Source: Lachnospiraceae bacterium (GTDB lineage: Bacteria; Bacillota; Clostridia; Lachnospirales; Lachnospiraceae). From it: a stretch of DNA of 64,000 nucleotides. The stretch covers positions 45,936 to 109,935 of the forward strand of contig JAAUZZ010000007.1 in NCBI GenBank assembly GCA_014804345.1, given 5' to 3'. The position numbers and the translations under genes are program-made. Under the pieces are notes generated by a model. It ran no database searches. It was not told the origin of the DNA and worked only from the letters and a program-made list of their open reading frames with translations. Shown piece after piece: positions 17,264-25,458 of the stretch. Numbering within the stretch: the first letter of the stretch is position 1; every line of letters starts with the position of its first letter.

Positions 17264-17449
17264 CATTCCCTGATACCTCCAATTTTATCAGGGAAGAGGA
17301 GGGCAGCCTGAAAAGGGCTGCCTTTTTGGAGGAAAGGTTGAAACACCTAGCTGAAAACGGCAGCTGTAAGAAACTGATTCATCATGGAAATATATCACGA
17401 AAGCCATGATAAAAGCAGGCGGTTAGCATAAAACTAGCCGCCTTATTTT
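17264..17449 (+). promoter_or_regulatory. Leader with three consecutive hairpins before the ArdC-like gene
   Basis: In the 281 bp gap before 17493 three stems follow each other: TCCCTGAT/ATCAGGGA (about 17266-17294), a clear terminator GGCAGCC/GGCTGCC followed by TTTTT (17302-17327), and GGCGGTTAG/CTAGCCGCC followed by TTATTTTC (17418-17449). The partition operon therefore probably ends here, and two terminator-like stems in a row could also act as an attenuator for the next operon. Confidence 0.55.
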
Positions 17450-17492
17450 CTTGTAAGGGACAAAAGAATAACAATAATGGAAGGAGTTAAGA

Positions 17493-18539
17493 ATGCCCCA
17501 AAATGATAATGATAATGTAAATAATAAAGTAAAAGAGATAACTGATCGGCTAGAGCAAGGCATAGGAGAGCTGTTTGAAAGCCAACAGTATAAAGATTAT
17601 CTGACTACTATGTCAAAATTTCATAGTTATTCGTTTAATAATATTGTTTTAATATTCAGTCAGAAACCCAATGCGAGTCTGATAGCCGGATATAATGCAT
17701 GGAAAACGGAACATCAAAGGCAAGTTGTAAAAGGAGCAAAAGCAATTAAAATCCTTGCACCGGCGCCATATAAAGTAAAAGTACAAAGAAATAAGGTAGA
17801 TCCTAACACTCGCAAAACGATATTGGATGAAAACGGTGATCCTGTAAAGGAAACCGTTGAAGTTCAAAAGCCTTATTTTAAAGTAGTCAACGTTTTTGAT
17901 GTCAGTGACACAGAAGGCAAGGAAATCCCCTCTATTGGAATAGGGGAACTTTCCGGGAATGTGGAGAAGTACGATGAATTCTTTGAAGTATTAAAAAAGA
18001 TATGTCCTATACCAATAGAATTCGAACATATAAATACAGGCGCAAAGGGTTATTACAGTAATGCAGATAACAAAATCGTGATAAATAAAGGAATGGCACA
18101 AATGCAGAATATAAAAACAGCCATTCACGAAATGAGTCATCATTATCTGCATTCACGGGATACTCCCAATTTTTCAGAAGATAAGACACGGAACAGTAAA
18201 GAAGTAGAGGCAGAAAGTGTCGCATATACAGTTTGCCAGCATTATGGAATTGATACATCGGATTACAGTTTTGCTTATATAGCAACATGGTCAAAAGATA
18301 AAGAGATGCCTGAACTTAAAGCGTCTTTAGACATTATTAGAAAAACTTCATCTGATTTTATCAAAAAGATAGACGGGCATATGCAGGAGTTATATAAGGA
18401 GAAATCTGCTGTATATGAAAATAACCATACTGAAGAAAAAACTTCAGTAATCGGGAAATTACACTCGAACCAAGAAAAACTTATAGAAGGCGAACAAAAG
18501 CAGTCTAAGATATCAGAAAGGAAACAGGAGAGAGTATGA
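17493..18539 (+). CDS. ArdC-like / ImmA-IrrE zinc metallopeptidase domain protein
   Basis: The 348-residue protein joins an ArdC/LtrC-type N-terminal domain (FHSYSFNNIVLIFSQKPNAS, GYNAWK, VVKGAKAIKILAP) to a zinc metallopeptidase domain with HEMSHH near residue 211 and a downstream EVEAESVAY that supplies the third ligand. ArdC-type proteins protect incoming conjugative DNA from restriction; ImmA-type peptidases cleave repressors. It sits at the head of the transfer region, as in many Firmicute ICEs. The C-terminal tail (SVIGKLHSNQEKL) is echoed in the protein at 40326, suggesting a shared targeting or interaction tail. Confidence 0.8.
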   Translation: MPQNDNDNVNNKVKEITDRLEQGIGELFESQQYKDYLTTMSKFHSYSFNNIVLIFSQKPNASLIAGYNAWKTEHQRQVVKGAKAIKILAPAPYKVKVQRNKVDPNTRKTILDENGDPVKETVEVQKPYFKVVNVFDVSDTEGKEIPSIGIGELSGNVEKYDEFFEVLKKICPIPIEFEHINTGAKGYYSNADNKIVINKGMAQMQNIKTAIHEMSHHYLHSRDTPNFSEDKTRNSKEVEAESVAYTVCQHYGIDTSDYSFAYIATWSKDKEMPELKASLDIIRKTSSDFIKKIDGHMQELYKEKSAVYENNHTEEKTSVIGKLHSNQEKLIEGEQKQSKISERKQERV

Positions 18540-18772
18540 TCAGTAATGAATTTAACCTTGAGGAAATAAACCTTATACATTCATGCAGAGCCACGGAGCG
18601 GCAGATGCTTATTAAGGAACTGAATAGCTTTATGGATTCAAAAGATCCGGCTATGAGAGAAATAATACACAATACCATATCGAAACTCAATGATATAACG
18701 CCGTCCCAAATGGCAGAGATTATAAATTATCCAGCGGAAAATGCTAATTCATTAAAAGGATCCAACACATAG
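18536..18772 (+). CDS. Small TTRAP-like transposon-transfer assisting protein
   Basis: The 78-residue helical protein has FNLEEINLIHSC at the start, LIKELNSFMDSKDPAMREI in the middle and ISKLNDITPSQMAEI near the end. This pattern fits the short 'transposon-transfer assisting' (TTRAP) family that accompanies ArdC-like genes in ICEs. It overlaps the previous gene by 4 bp (ATGA), so they are co-translated. The molecular role is not known. Confidence 0.55.
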   Translation: MISNEFNLEEINLIHSCRATERQMLIKELNSFMDSKDPAMREIIHNTISKLNDITPSQMAEIINYPAENANSLKGSNT

Positions 18773-18826
18773 AAACCATGAAACTGTAAAATAGGCTTTT
18801 ACAATGCACTAAGGGGAGAGGCGCAT

Positions 18827-19837
18827 ATGAAAGAATACACGACAGGTAACAGCAAAGTTGACGCTATGGCGCAAATGCAGCTTACGGGTAACGTTACGCC
18901 ATCAGTATGGTACCGTACGATTACCAGAGAAAACGGAAAACCGCATCTTCTTGCAATAGCTATATTGTCAGATATAGCATACTGGTACCGACCGACTGAA
19001 ATAAGAGAGGAAGGTTCAGGACATATCATAGGATATAAGAAAAAATTTAAAGCAGATCTCTTGCAGCGCAGTTATGACCAGTTTGCGGAATTATTCGGCG
19101 AATCAAAACGAAGTGTGACAGATGCAGTGATACGACTGGAAGTTTTGGGAGTAATAAAAAGGGAATTCCGTACGATTGATGTCGCCGGGATAAAATATAA
19201 TAATGTACTGTTTATAGATTTTTTCCCGGAACGACTTTACGAACTTACATATCCTGATACAGCAGACCAACAAAATCTTGAGCATGAATTGTTGCAGCCC
19301 GACCCTGTCACAAAATTTCGGGAGAGGGGTCACGAAAACGAAAATACCCTGTCACAAAATTTCGGGAGAGGGGTCACAAAAAAAAGTGAGAGGGGTCACG
19401 AAAAAACGGGAGAGGGGTCACAAAATTTCGGGAGACGTAATACTAAGATTACTACAGAGATTACTACAGAGAATATCTCATCATCATCTTCGGATGACGA
19501 TGAGATGATAAAAGAGTATCTTGAAATTACAAAAGAACTGTATTCGGCTGAAATTATAAGCTCAGTTATAGAAGAGCTAAGAAAACGCGACAGCATGTAC
19601 TTGAAGAAAATATCACCACAAATTTTTGCGGAAATCTGCAAAAATATAACGGAGCACGCGACATCGAATATCATCAACGCATCAGCATACATACAAAAAT
19701 GTATCGATAATATGATCACAGGACAAAAATTGTCGGAGGCTAACAGAATGCACCAAATAAGAGCGGGAGATCAATCTACGGGTATGGTACATGATTACAA
19801 TTTTGAAGAATTGGAACAACAAATAATCAGTAACTGA
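18827..19837 (+). CDS. Replication initiator-like protein with iterons inside its gene
   Basis: The 336-residue protein starts with a winged-helix domain (WYRTITRENGKPHLLAIAILSDIAYWYR, then FAELFGESKRSVTDAVIRLEVLGVIKREFR), like plasmid and phage replication initiators. Residues about 158-205 are encoded by iteron-like repeats and are low complexity. The C-terminal part (about 215-325) is helical, like DnaD-type or RepA_N C-terminal domains. Origins of RepA_N plasmids lie inside the rep gene, and this layout mirrors that. It would let the excised ICE replicate. GGGGAG precedes the ATG. The function is inferred from fold-like motifs, position and iterons. Confidence 0.65.
   Translation: MKEYTTGNSKVDAMAQMQLTGNVTPSVWYRTITRENGKPHLLAIAILSDIAYWYRPTEIREEGSGHIIGYKKKFKADLLQRSYDQFAELFGESKRSVTDAVIRLEVLGVIKREFRTIDVAGIKYNNVLFIDFFPERLYELTYPDTADQQNLEHELLQPDPVTKFRERGHENENTLSQNFGRGVTKKSERGHEKTGEGSQNFGRRNTKITTEITTENISSSSSDDDEMIKEYLEITKELYSAEIISSVIEELRKRDSMYLKKISPQIFAEICKNITEHATSNIINASAYIQKCIDNMITGQKLSEANRMHQIRAGDQSTGMVHDYNFEELEQQIISN
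19300..19443 (+). repeat. Six iteron-like repeats at exact 22 bp period (candidate oriV)
   Basis: The 12-mer GAGAGGGGTCAC occurs perfectly at 19322, 19366, 19388 and 19410; degenerate copies ending in GTCAC fall in the same register at 19300 and 19344. All starts differ by multiples of 22 bp, two helical turns. A 31 bp direct repeat (19303-19333 and 19347-19377) includes two of them. Since 22 is not a multiple of three, successive copies are read in different frames, so the conservation is at DNA level. Confidence 0.8.
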
Positions 19838-19863
19838 TTTATGCGACGTCGCATAAATTTTTC
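19837..19863 (+). repeat. TATGCGACGTCGCATA palindrome, copy 1 (terminator-like)
   Basis: A perfect 22 bp palindrome (19837-19858) starts on the last base of the initiator stop codon and is followed by T residues. It can fold as a hairpin with an ACGT loop. It lies 30 bp before the next gene. Confidence 0.75.
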
Positions 19864-19888
19864 ATTTTAATTAAAAGGAGGACAAAAT

Positions 19889-20797
19889 ATGGCAGAAGCA
19901 GCAACAAATCCTATGCAACAGATGGAGGAATTAAAGAAAATCCTCATAAGCCTTAACCAAATTGGCGGAGTGCAAGTGATAAACGAGGTGCAGGACAGCT
20001 TTAAAGTGATGGACGCGCAGCATCAGGTATTATATCAGGAATTGCAGGACATAAAACAGCAGTTAAATACAATGCAAATCGCATTAAACAATCCAAAACA
20101 GCCACAGCTGATTGCAAATAGCAGTACAAAAGAAAAAACAAATAACTCGGTCATAAAGGATCTTATGACCGGATTTGAGAAAAGCGTGTCGGATATAGGC
20201 AAATTTATTTCAAACATGAAAAGAAACGTAAACGAAAAAGCAGCGGAAACAATCAAGGATTTCAAAGCGCATGGAGTTATTGCATTAAGCAATATTTCAG
20301 AGAAGCTTGGCGTAAAAGAGATGTTTAAATCAGCAGAGATGTGCTTCAATCTGGAAGCAAACAAAGCGCAGGAATTTATTAACAAACTTGACACAATACG
20401 CGGTGAGATAAATAAAGCTAAAACCCATATCGGAAACATAGGCAGAGCAGCGACCGGAAAGGAATTAAAATCGGAGTCAGAAAAGCAAGGCAAATTATTC
20501 AACCTATTAATAGCGCCGTATAGTAAGCTTATGCAATCATGTCAGAAAGTCAACGCAAAAATTCACGAGGCGGTTGTTAATATTGAGAAGCTTGAATTGA
20601 AGGCACTTGATGCCGGCGATCATCTTAGAAAAAAATCTGTACTGAAAAAGCTTGATAAATTTAAGGAAGAACAACAGCAGGAACCAAAGGGGCAGGAAGC
20701 AGACCTTTTAAAGACATCGCAATTAGAGGATAAGCAAAAAGGTCAGCTTCGGTTGGAGGATAAACAGCAAAAGCGTGATGACAGATCTGAAAGATAG
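19889..20797 (+). CDS. Coiled-coil protein at the head of the transfer operon
   Basis: The 302-residue protein is mostly helical. Residues 8-70 (QQMEELKKILISLNQIGG, then QELQDIKQQLNTMQIAL) look like a coiled coil, followed by a Lys/Ala-rich middle and a charged Gln/Lys tail (DKQKGQLRLEDKQQKR). No signal peptide or membrane segment is seen, so it is probably cytoplasmic. AAAGGAGG precedes the ATG. Similar proteins stand directly before PcfB in Clostridial ICEs, which suggests a role in relaxosome or coupling-protein docking, but I do not recognise a characterised family. Confidence 0.6.
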   Translation: MAEAATNPMQQMEELKKILISLNQIGGVQVINEVQDSFKVMDAQHQVLYQELQDIKQQLNTMQIALNNPKQPQLIANSSTKEKTNNSVIKDLMTGFEKSVSDIGKFISNMKRNVNEKAAETIKDFKAHGVIALSNISEKLGVKEMFKSAEMCFNLEANKAQEFINKLDTIRGEINKAKTHIGNIGRAATGKELKSESEKQGKLFNLLIAPYSKLMQSCQKVNAKIHEAVVNIEKLELKALDAGDHLRKKSVLKKLDKFKEEQQQEPKGQEADLLKTSQLEDKQKGQLRLEDKQQKRDDRSER

Positions 20798-20811
20798 GAG
20801 GGACAAGATAT

Positions 20812-21435
20812 ATGCCAAGTTTATCAGATGATTTTACATCCAGAGCCTTTGATAAATCACCGCAAATAGTTAAAGGAGCAGCAAAGGGCGCAGATGTAAG
20901 TATAAGGGCTACCGGAAAAGCGCTAAAAGGCATATGCCTGATTCTTGGAAAAGGCGTTGGATTTACGACAGAAAACGTAATGAATGCCGTGAATGAAAAA
21001 GCACTGAAAAAAACGGGTGATATAAAATATTCCCGGCGTAACATCGACATTAAGCAATTATCAGAAATGGGCACTGTAAAAAAGGTCGAAGACGCCATTA
21101 CAGGCGACGTGATGAGGCATTTTGACACAGCATGCAAACAACATGGTGTAAAGTATTCTGCGATGAAAGACACGAAAGACGAAAAAAATCCGCAATACTA
21201 TGTGTTTTATGAAGGTAAATCAGCGGAGCTGGTGCTGCATGTTATGGAACAGGCATATAAAGGTTATATGTCTGAGATGTCTGAACAGAAACAGAACGAA
21301 AAAGGCATTGGAAAAGAAAAAGCGCCTGAGAGCATACGCGCAAAACTTGCCTTTTTTCGCGATCGGGTTGCAGCTAGGGACAGAGAGAACGGCGCAGTAG
21401 AGAAGAATCTCAATCACTCTGAGCCTCAGAGATAG
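20812..21435 (+). CDS. PcfB-like (DUF3801) conjugation protein
   Basis: The 207-residue protein has its core at about residues 75-155 (EMGTVKKVEDAITGDVMRHFDTACKQHGVKYSAMKD followed by YYVFYEGKSAELVLHVMEQAYKGY). This matches the PcfB/DUF3801 family, relaxosome accessory proteins that help load the relaxase-DNA complex onto the VirD4-type coupling ATPase (PcfC in pCF10). The next gene is that coupling protein, 22 bp downstream. GGAGGGAC precedes the ATG. Confidence 0.8.
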   Translation: MPSLSDDFTSRAFDKSPQIVKGAAKGADVSIRATGKALKGICLILGKGVGFTTENVMNAVNEKALKKTGDIKYSRRNIDIKQLSEMGTVKKVEDAITGDVMRHFDTACKQHGVKYSAMKDTKDEKNPQYYVFYEGKSAELVLHVMEQAYKGYMSEMSEQKQNEKGIGKEKAPESIRAKLAFFRDRVAARDRENGAVEKNLNHSEPQR

Positions 21436-21457
21436 CAGCCCGGAAGGAGAAATTATC

Positions 21458-23248
21458 ATGGAAAATTATATGGAAAAACTGCGGGCTTTCAAAGAAAAGC
21501 CTCTGAAAGAAAAACTAAAAATAATAACGCCATATGCAATAGCATCTTTGTTCTGTAGCAGGATAGCGGAACTATGCAGACTATGCAGCGGAAACATATC
21601 AAAGATAATAATAAATTTAGAGTATCTTTATAAAACATTTCCAAAATTTGCGTTAAGTGATCTGCTTATTGGCATTACAGTCGGTTGTTTCCTTGTGTTT
21701 TATGTAAAACTTGAAAACAAACTGAAACGAAAAAACACAAGAACGGGAGAGGAATATGGAGCGTCGCGATGGGGCACTGCCGATGACATTAAGCCTTTTA
21801 TCGATCCGGATCCGTTTAATAACATTATTTTGTCAAAGACAGAATTTCTTTCGATGAATCCGAGAATGAAGAAATTTAATCTGAACCGAAATAAGCATGT
21901 GGTTATTTACGGTGGATCCGGAAGCGGTAAAACATACGGGATTGTAAAACCAAACCTTTACCAGCTTCACAGCAGCTATGTCCTTACCGATCCGAAAGGC
22001 ACACTTCTTCCGGAAACAGGTAATCTTTTTGCTAAAAAAGGTTACAGGATAAAGGTATTTGACACGGTTAATCTTGCAAACAGTATGCATTATAATCCGT
22101 TTGCATACATAAAGCAGCCCAAGGACATCCTCACTCTTGCAAATGTTCTGTTTACGAACCTAAAACCAGAGAATGCCGGAACGCCGCCCGATCCGTTTTT
22201 TGACCAGGCTGCGCTTCTCTGGTTACAGGCTTCTATAGGATATCTATGGTACGAAGCGCCGAAGGAGGAACAGAATATTCCCACACTGTTAGAAATCCTC
22301 GAAGCGGATGAAGTTAAAGAGGATGATGAAAATTACAAGAATGCAGTGGACATGCTTTTTGAGGAATTGGAACAGAAAAATAAAAGGCATTTTGCCGTAA
22401 AGCAACGCAAAAAATATAAAAAAGCCGCAGGCAAAACTGCGAAGTCAATCTTAATAACATTAGGCGCGTATCTTGCCCCGTTTGATATTCCTGAAGTAAG
22501 CGAAATCGTACAGGATGATGAACTTGAATTTGATACATTCGGTGATCCGGATCAGAAGAGCATCCTGTATATCATTATTTCAGACACGGATACGACATAT
22601 AACTTTCTGCCGGCGATGATATTTACCCAAATGTTTAATGTACTATGCTATAAGGCAGATAAAGAAATGGGAGGAAAGCTGAAGACACCAGTGCAGTTTG
22701 TGTTAGACGAGTTTGCAAATATAGGAAAAATACCGAAATTTGACGTGCTGATCGCAACAATCCGAAGCCGATTAATGTCCTGCATTATCATTCTCCAAAC
22801 GCAGAGCCAGTTGAAAACAAATTATAAAGATGCCGCTGAAACAATAACCGGCAACTGTGACACTGAGATTTTTCTTGGAGGCAAAGAGAAAAGCACTGTC
22901 AAGGACATAGAGGAATCGCTTGGTGATGAAACCATTGACTTATTTAATGAGTCAAGGACATTCAGCAATCAGGAAAGCAGCGGATTAAATTACAACAAGG
23001 TAGGACGGAAACTGAAGAATATATTTGAACTGAAAACAATGGACAGAGATAAGTGTATCGTACAGATATCGGGGCTTCCGCCATTCTTTAGTGACAAATA
23101 CAGACTGGAAATGCATCCGAATTATAAATATACGGCAGATGCCGATGAACGAAACTGGTTTGACTTTCAAAAATATCGAAAGCATGCAGAGAATGCTGTT
23201 TCGGACATTAAATTTCATAATACGGATACATATAAGGTTATCGCATAA
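21458..23248 (+). CDS. VirD4/TraG-type conjugative coupling protein
   Basis: The 596-residue P-loop ATPase connects the relaxosome to the mating channel at the inner membrane. A membrane-anchoring N-terminus (about residues 22-90, segments ITPYAIASLFCS and LLIGITVGCFLVFYV) precedes the TraG domain: Walker A YGGSGSGKTYG near residue 152, VLTDPKGTLLPETG, Walker B VLDEFANIG near 416, and IILQTQSQL. It is full length for the PcfC/TraG family of Firmicutes. PcfB lies just upstream. Confidence 0.93.
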   Translation: MENYMEKLRAFKEKPLKEKLKIITPYAIASLFCSRIAELCRLCSGNISKIIINLEYLYKTFPKFALSDLLIGITVGCFLVFYVKLENKLKRKNTRTGEEYGASRWGTADDIKPFIDPDPFNNIILSKTEFLSMNPRMKKFNLNRNKHVVIYGGSGSGKTYGIVKPNLYQLHSSYVLTDPKGTLLPETGNLFAKKGYRIKVFDTVNLANSMHYNPFAYIKQPKDILTLANVLFTNLKPENAGTPPDPFFDQAALLWLQASIGYLWYEAPKEEQNIPTLLEILEADEVKEDDENYKNAVDMLFEELEQKNKRHFAVKQRKKYKKAAGKTAKSILITLGAYLAPFDIPEVSEIVQDDELEFDTFGDPDQKSILYIIISDTDTTYNFLPAMIFTQMFNVLCYKADKEMGGKLKTPVQFVLDEFANIGKIPKFDVLIATIRSRLMSCIIILQTQSQLKTNYKDAAETITGNCDTEIFLGGKEKSTVKDIEESLGDETIDLFNESRTFSNQESSGLNYNKVGRKLKNIFELKTMDRDKCIVQISGLPPFFSDKYRLEMHPNYKYTADADERNWFDFQKYRKHAENAVSDIKFHNTDTYKVIA

Positions 23249-23249
23249 A

Positions 23250-23271
23250 TCTTATGCGACGTCGCATAAGA
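23250..23271 (+). repeat. TATGCGACGTCGCATA palindrome, copy 2
   Basis: A perfect 22 bp palindrome begins one base after the stop codon of the coupling protein. No T tract follows it directly. Confidence 0.8.
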
Positions 23272-23279
23272 GATCCCTG

Positions 23280-23322
23280 TACAAAAGAAAAAGAGTAGTT
23301 TCCTACTCAATTTTTCTTTCGT
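23280..23322. terminator. Bidirectional terminator between VirD4 and the DUF4145 gene
   Basis: An AAAGAAAAAGAGTAG arm and its complement CTACTCAATTTTTCTTT form a stem with A-rich and T-rich sides, serving the convergent transcripts of the coupling protein and the minus-strand gene. Confidence 0.6.
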
Positions 23323-23987
23323 TCAGTTTGTTTGGTTTGATTGGTGGTAATTATGCTTGAAAATAGTTTCTTACGTTCTTCACGATTGATATACCATTCT
23401 TTTATAAGTAATTCAATCAGTTTAATAAGTGAATCCGCTTCATCAGGATCTATATCAACAATTACATTTGTATCTTTTTCCATATGTGCGCCAATATTAC
23501 CAAGCTGACGGAGTGCATCAATAGAAGACCACAAATCAGCAGGTATTTGATTTTTAAGAGCAGAGATTTCATCATAAAGATTTTTTTCTTTGATTCCCCA
23601 AAAATCACGAATCATACCTTGTAAACAACGGCGAGAAAGAGTGGCAGATGCTTTTGGGCTCAAGGTAACAATGGCACAAGCTTCCTCATAGTCTTTCCGA
23701 ATTGCTTCTGGTATATATTGGGGAAATTGTTTGGCGGATGATATTGGGCGAATTGGAAAATCCACATCATCAATTTTATCGCCAGTTCCAGTTGCTTTTA
23801 TTGTATATTGATCACAGTTTGGACATTTATAAAAAGAAATTTTTATGCATGATGCGGATTCGATTTGTCTAACTCCATGAAGCCAAACGAATCCATCATC
23901 AGAATCAAAACTTGTTTTACGTTCTCGCATCGTATCAACAGAGATAGGCATAATCATTGAACAATAAGGACACTGAAATCCTGCCAT
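23307..23987 (-). CDS. DUF4145 domain protein (cargo, antisense to transfer genes)
   Basis: The 226-residue protein has an N-terminal zinc ribbon (CPYC near residue 5, KCPNCDQ near 75) and the DUF4145 helical domain (YEEACAIVTLSPKASATLSRRCLQGMIRDFWG, later LRQLGNIGAHMEKD). DUF4145 is found next to restriction and other defence genes and in free-standing form; its activity is not established. It is the only minus-strand gene in the transfer region and splits VirD4 from Maff2, so it looks like inserted cargo. GGTTGTGAT precedes the ATG. Confidence 0.8.
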   Translation of the reverse strand: MAGFQCPYCSMIMPISVDTMRERKTSFDSDDGFVWLHGVRQIESASCIKISFYKCPNCDQYTIKATGTGDKIDDVDFPIRPISSAKQFPQYIPEAIRKDYEEACAIVTLSPKASATLSRRCLQGMIRDFWGIKEKNLYDEISALKNQIPADLWSSIDALRQLGNIGAHMEKDTNVIVDIDPDEADSLIKLIELLIKEWYINREERKKLFSSIITTNQTKQTERKKN

Positions 23988-24205
23988 AATATCACAACCT
24001 TTCGATAATATTTGACATTATTATACTATAAAACTAAAAAAATTGGAAGAAAAGGATAGATATGTTTTGAAAACTATAATTGTAAAATGCCAAAAGAGAA
24101 ATTTACTTTAGTAATTTTGCTCATGGCTATACATATATGTAAAAGGGGGGATGCCCTATGAGCTGTTAAATAAATCTGAATATGGAACTTAATAAACGTA
24201 TTAAT

Positions 24206-24240
24206 GAACCTTTCTGAAATCATATCAGAGAGGTATTTTT
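24206..24240 (+). terminator. Terminator-like hairpin before the Maff2 gene
   Basis: ACCTTTCTGA and TCAGAGAGGT pair around a 7-nt loop and are followed by ATTTTT. The hairpin lies in the leader of the Maff2 gene, so it could attenuate the downstream secretion operon. The rest of the 272 bp gap (23988-24259) shows nothing else. Confidence 0.6.
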
Positions 24241-24259
24241 ATTTCAGGAGGAAAAAATC

Positions 24260-24529
24260 ATGATATTAAATAAGATTATGGCATTAAAGATGATCATACT
24301 TGCAGATGCAGCTGCATTTTTGGATACCGGGATCAAATGGGGATCGGCGCTCGTGTCAGTTGGCGGTGCAGTATTGCTGGTTAGCGGTCTTACAGATTAT
24401 TCCGAGGGAAAGACGCAGCATAATCCTAATGCAAAAATGGAAGGATTAACCAAAATTGTAGGAGGCATCGCTGTTATTTTGATTGGAGTAGGACTTGTTC
24501 CTCAAATCAGAAATATGTTCCCGGAATAA
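24260..24529 (+). CDS. Maff2-like small membrane protein (VirB2-position)
   Basis: The 89-residue protein has two hydrophobic segments (about residues 28-45, WGSALVSVGGAVLLVSGL, and 64-82, LTKIVGGIAVILIGVGLV) around a short charged loop. This size and topology, and its place before the VirB6-like gene, match the Maff2 family of ICE proteins, which sit where VirB2/TrbC pilins are found in other systems. A pilin role is inference. AGGAGG precedes the ATG. Confidence 0.75.
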   Translation: MILNKIMALKMIILADAAAFLDTGIKWGSALVSVGGAVLLVSGLTDYSEGKTQHNPNAKMEGLTKIVGGIAVILIGVGLVPQIRNMFPE

Positions 24530-24549
24530 ATATTATGAGGTAAACGGAT

Positions 24550-25446
24550 ATGGAGAGTGAATGGTCACATAATATTGGGCAGATATTGATGGGAAGCATA
24601 TATGAGGCGGTTCATGAACTGTGCAGCCATTTGTTCGGTTTTTTGTTTTTTTACTTAAACAGTCAGATCGAATGGGCGCAGTCAGAATTGAAACAGCCGA
24701 TCGACCAGTGGAACCCGAGCGTATTTGTGTTGATAAGGGATATTGTCGCAAAAGATGTATGCATACCGATAGCCGCAGCATTTATCACTTTTATATTCTG
24801 CTTTGAAATAGTGCAGCTTTTGCAGGACGAAAACAGGATGCGCAACATCAATAAGCAGACGCTGTTTGTTACGATCATGAAATTCTGCCTCTGCTGCGTC
24901 CTCTGCGCAAAAAGTTTTGATATCGTAATGGGAATTTACAGCATCGGAACCTCGGCGGTCACAATACTCGGAAATCAGGCAAACGGCACATTAAATTCAA
25001 ATTTGCTGTCTTTCGATGAAATACTTCCGGCAGCCTTTGATGAGTATAGGTTGGCATATGTCTTTCAGATAATAGGAGACCTCCTGCTTATCGTGTTTGC
25101 AATCATTATTGTCGTTGTATTGTCAGCAATCATATATGTCCGAATCACGGTATGGTTTCTAGAGTTTCTCATATACGCATCAATGGCGCCTATTCCGTTT
25201 TCGACATTTGACAATAAGGAGTGGGCGCAGGTAGGCATGAACTATACGAGAAAAATGCTCGCATTATCATTTGAAGGCTTCTTTATGCTGCTGATGCTCG
25301 CAATGTACGGCTTTATAACCGCCGGATTATCGGCAAGGCATGATTTTATCGAGACGCTCACCATGCTTCTTGGAACCGGCGTAGCGCTTATCATGCTCAT
25401 GGGCAAAGCGGGCAACATTTCAGCAAGCATATTTAACGCGCACTAA
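24550..25446 (+). CDS. VirB6/TrbL-like conjugal transfer membrane protein
   Basis: The 298-residue polytopic membrane protein has about six hydrophobic segments, including a stretch from about residue 185 (LLLIVFAIIIVVVLSAIIYVR) and a C-terminal GTGVALIMLMGKAGNISASIF. It fits the VirB6/TrbL-like component that forms the inner-membrane channel of Firmicute conjugation systems. It lies between Maff2 and VirB4, the usual order, and GAGGTAA precedes the ATG. Confidence 0.82.
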   Translation: MESEWSHNIGQILMGSIYEAVHELCSHLFGFLFFYLNSQIEWAQSELKQPIDQWNPSVFVLIRDIVAKDVCIPIAAAFITFIFCFEIVQLLQDENRMRNINKQTLFVTIMKFCLCCVLCAKSFDIVMGIYSIGTSAVTILGNQANGTLNSNLLSFDEILPAAFDEYRLAYVFQIIGDLLLIVFAIIIVVVLSAIIYVRITVWFLEFLIYASMAPIPFSTFDNKEWAQVGMNYTRKMLALSFEGFFMLLMLAMYGFITAGLSARHDFIETLTMLLGTGVALIMLMGKAGNISASIFNAH

Positions 25447-25458
25447 GGGGGACAAAAT

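Noticed and set aside
19300-19443. Tandem repeats considered as a CRISPR array
   Set aside because: The conserved unit is 12 bp with a 22 bp period and lies inside an open reading frame; there are no 25-40 bp spacers and no cas genes.
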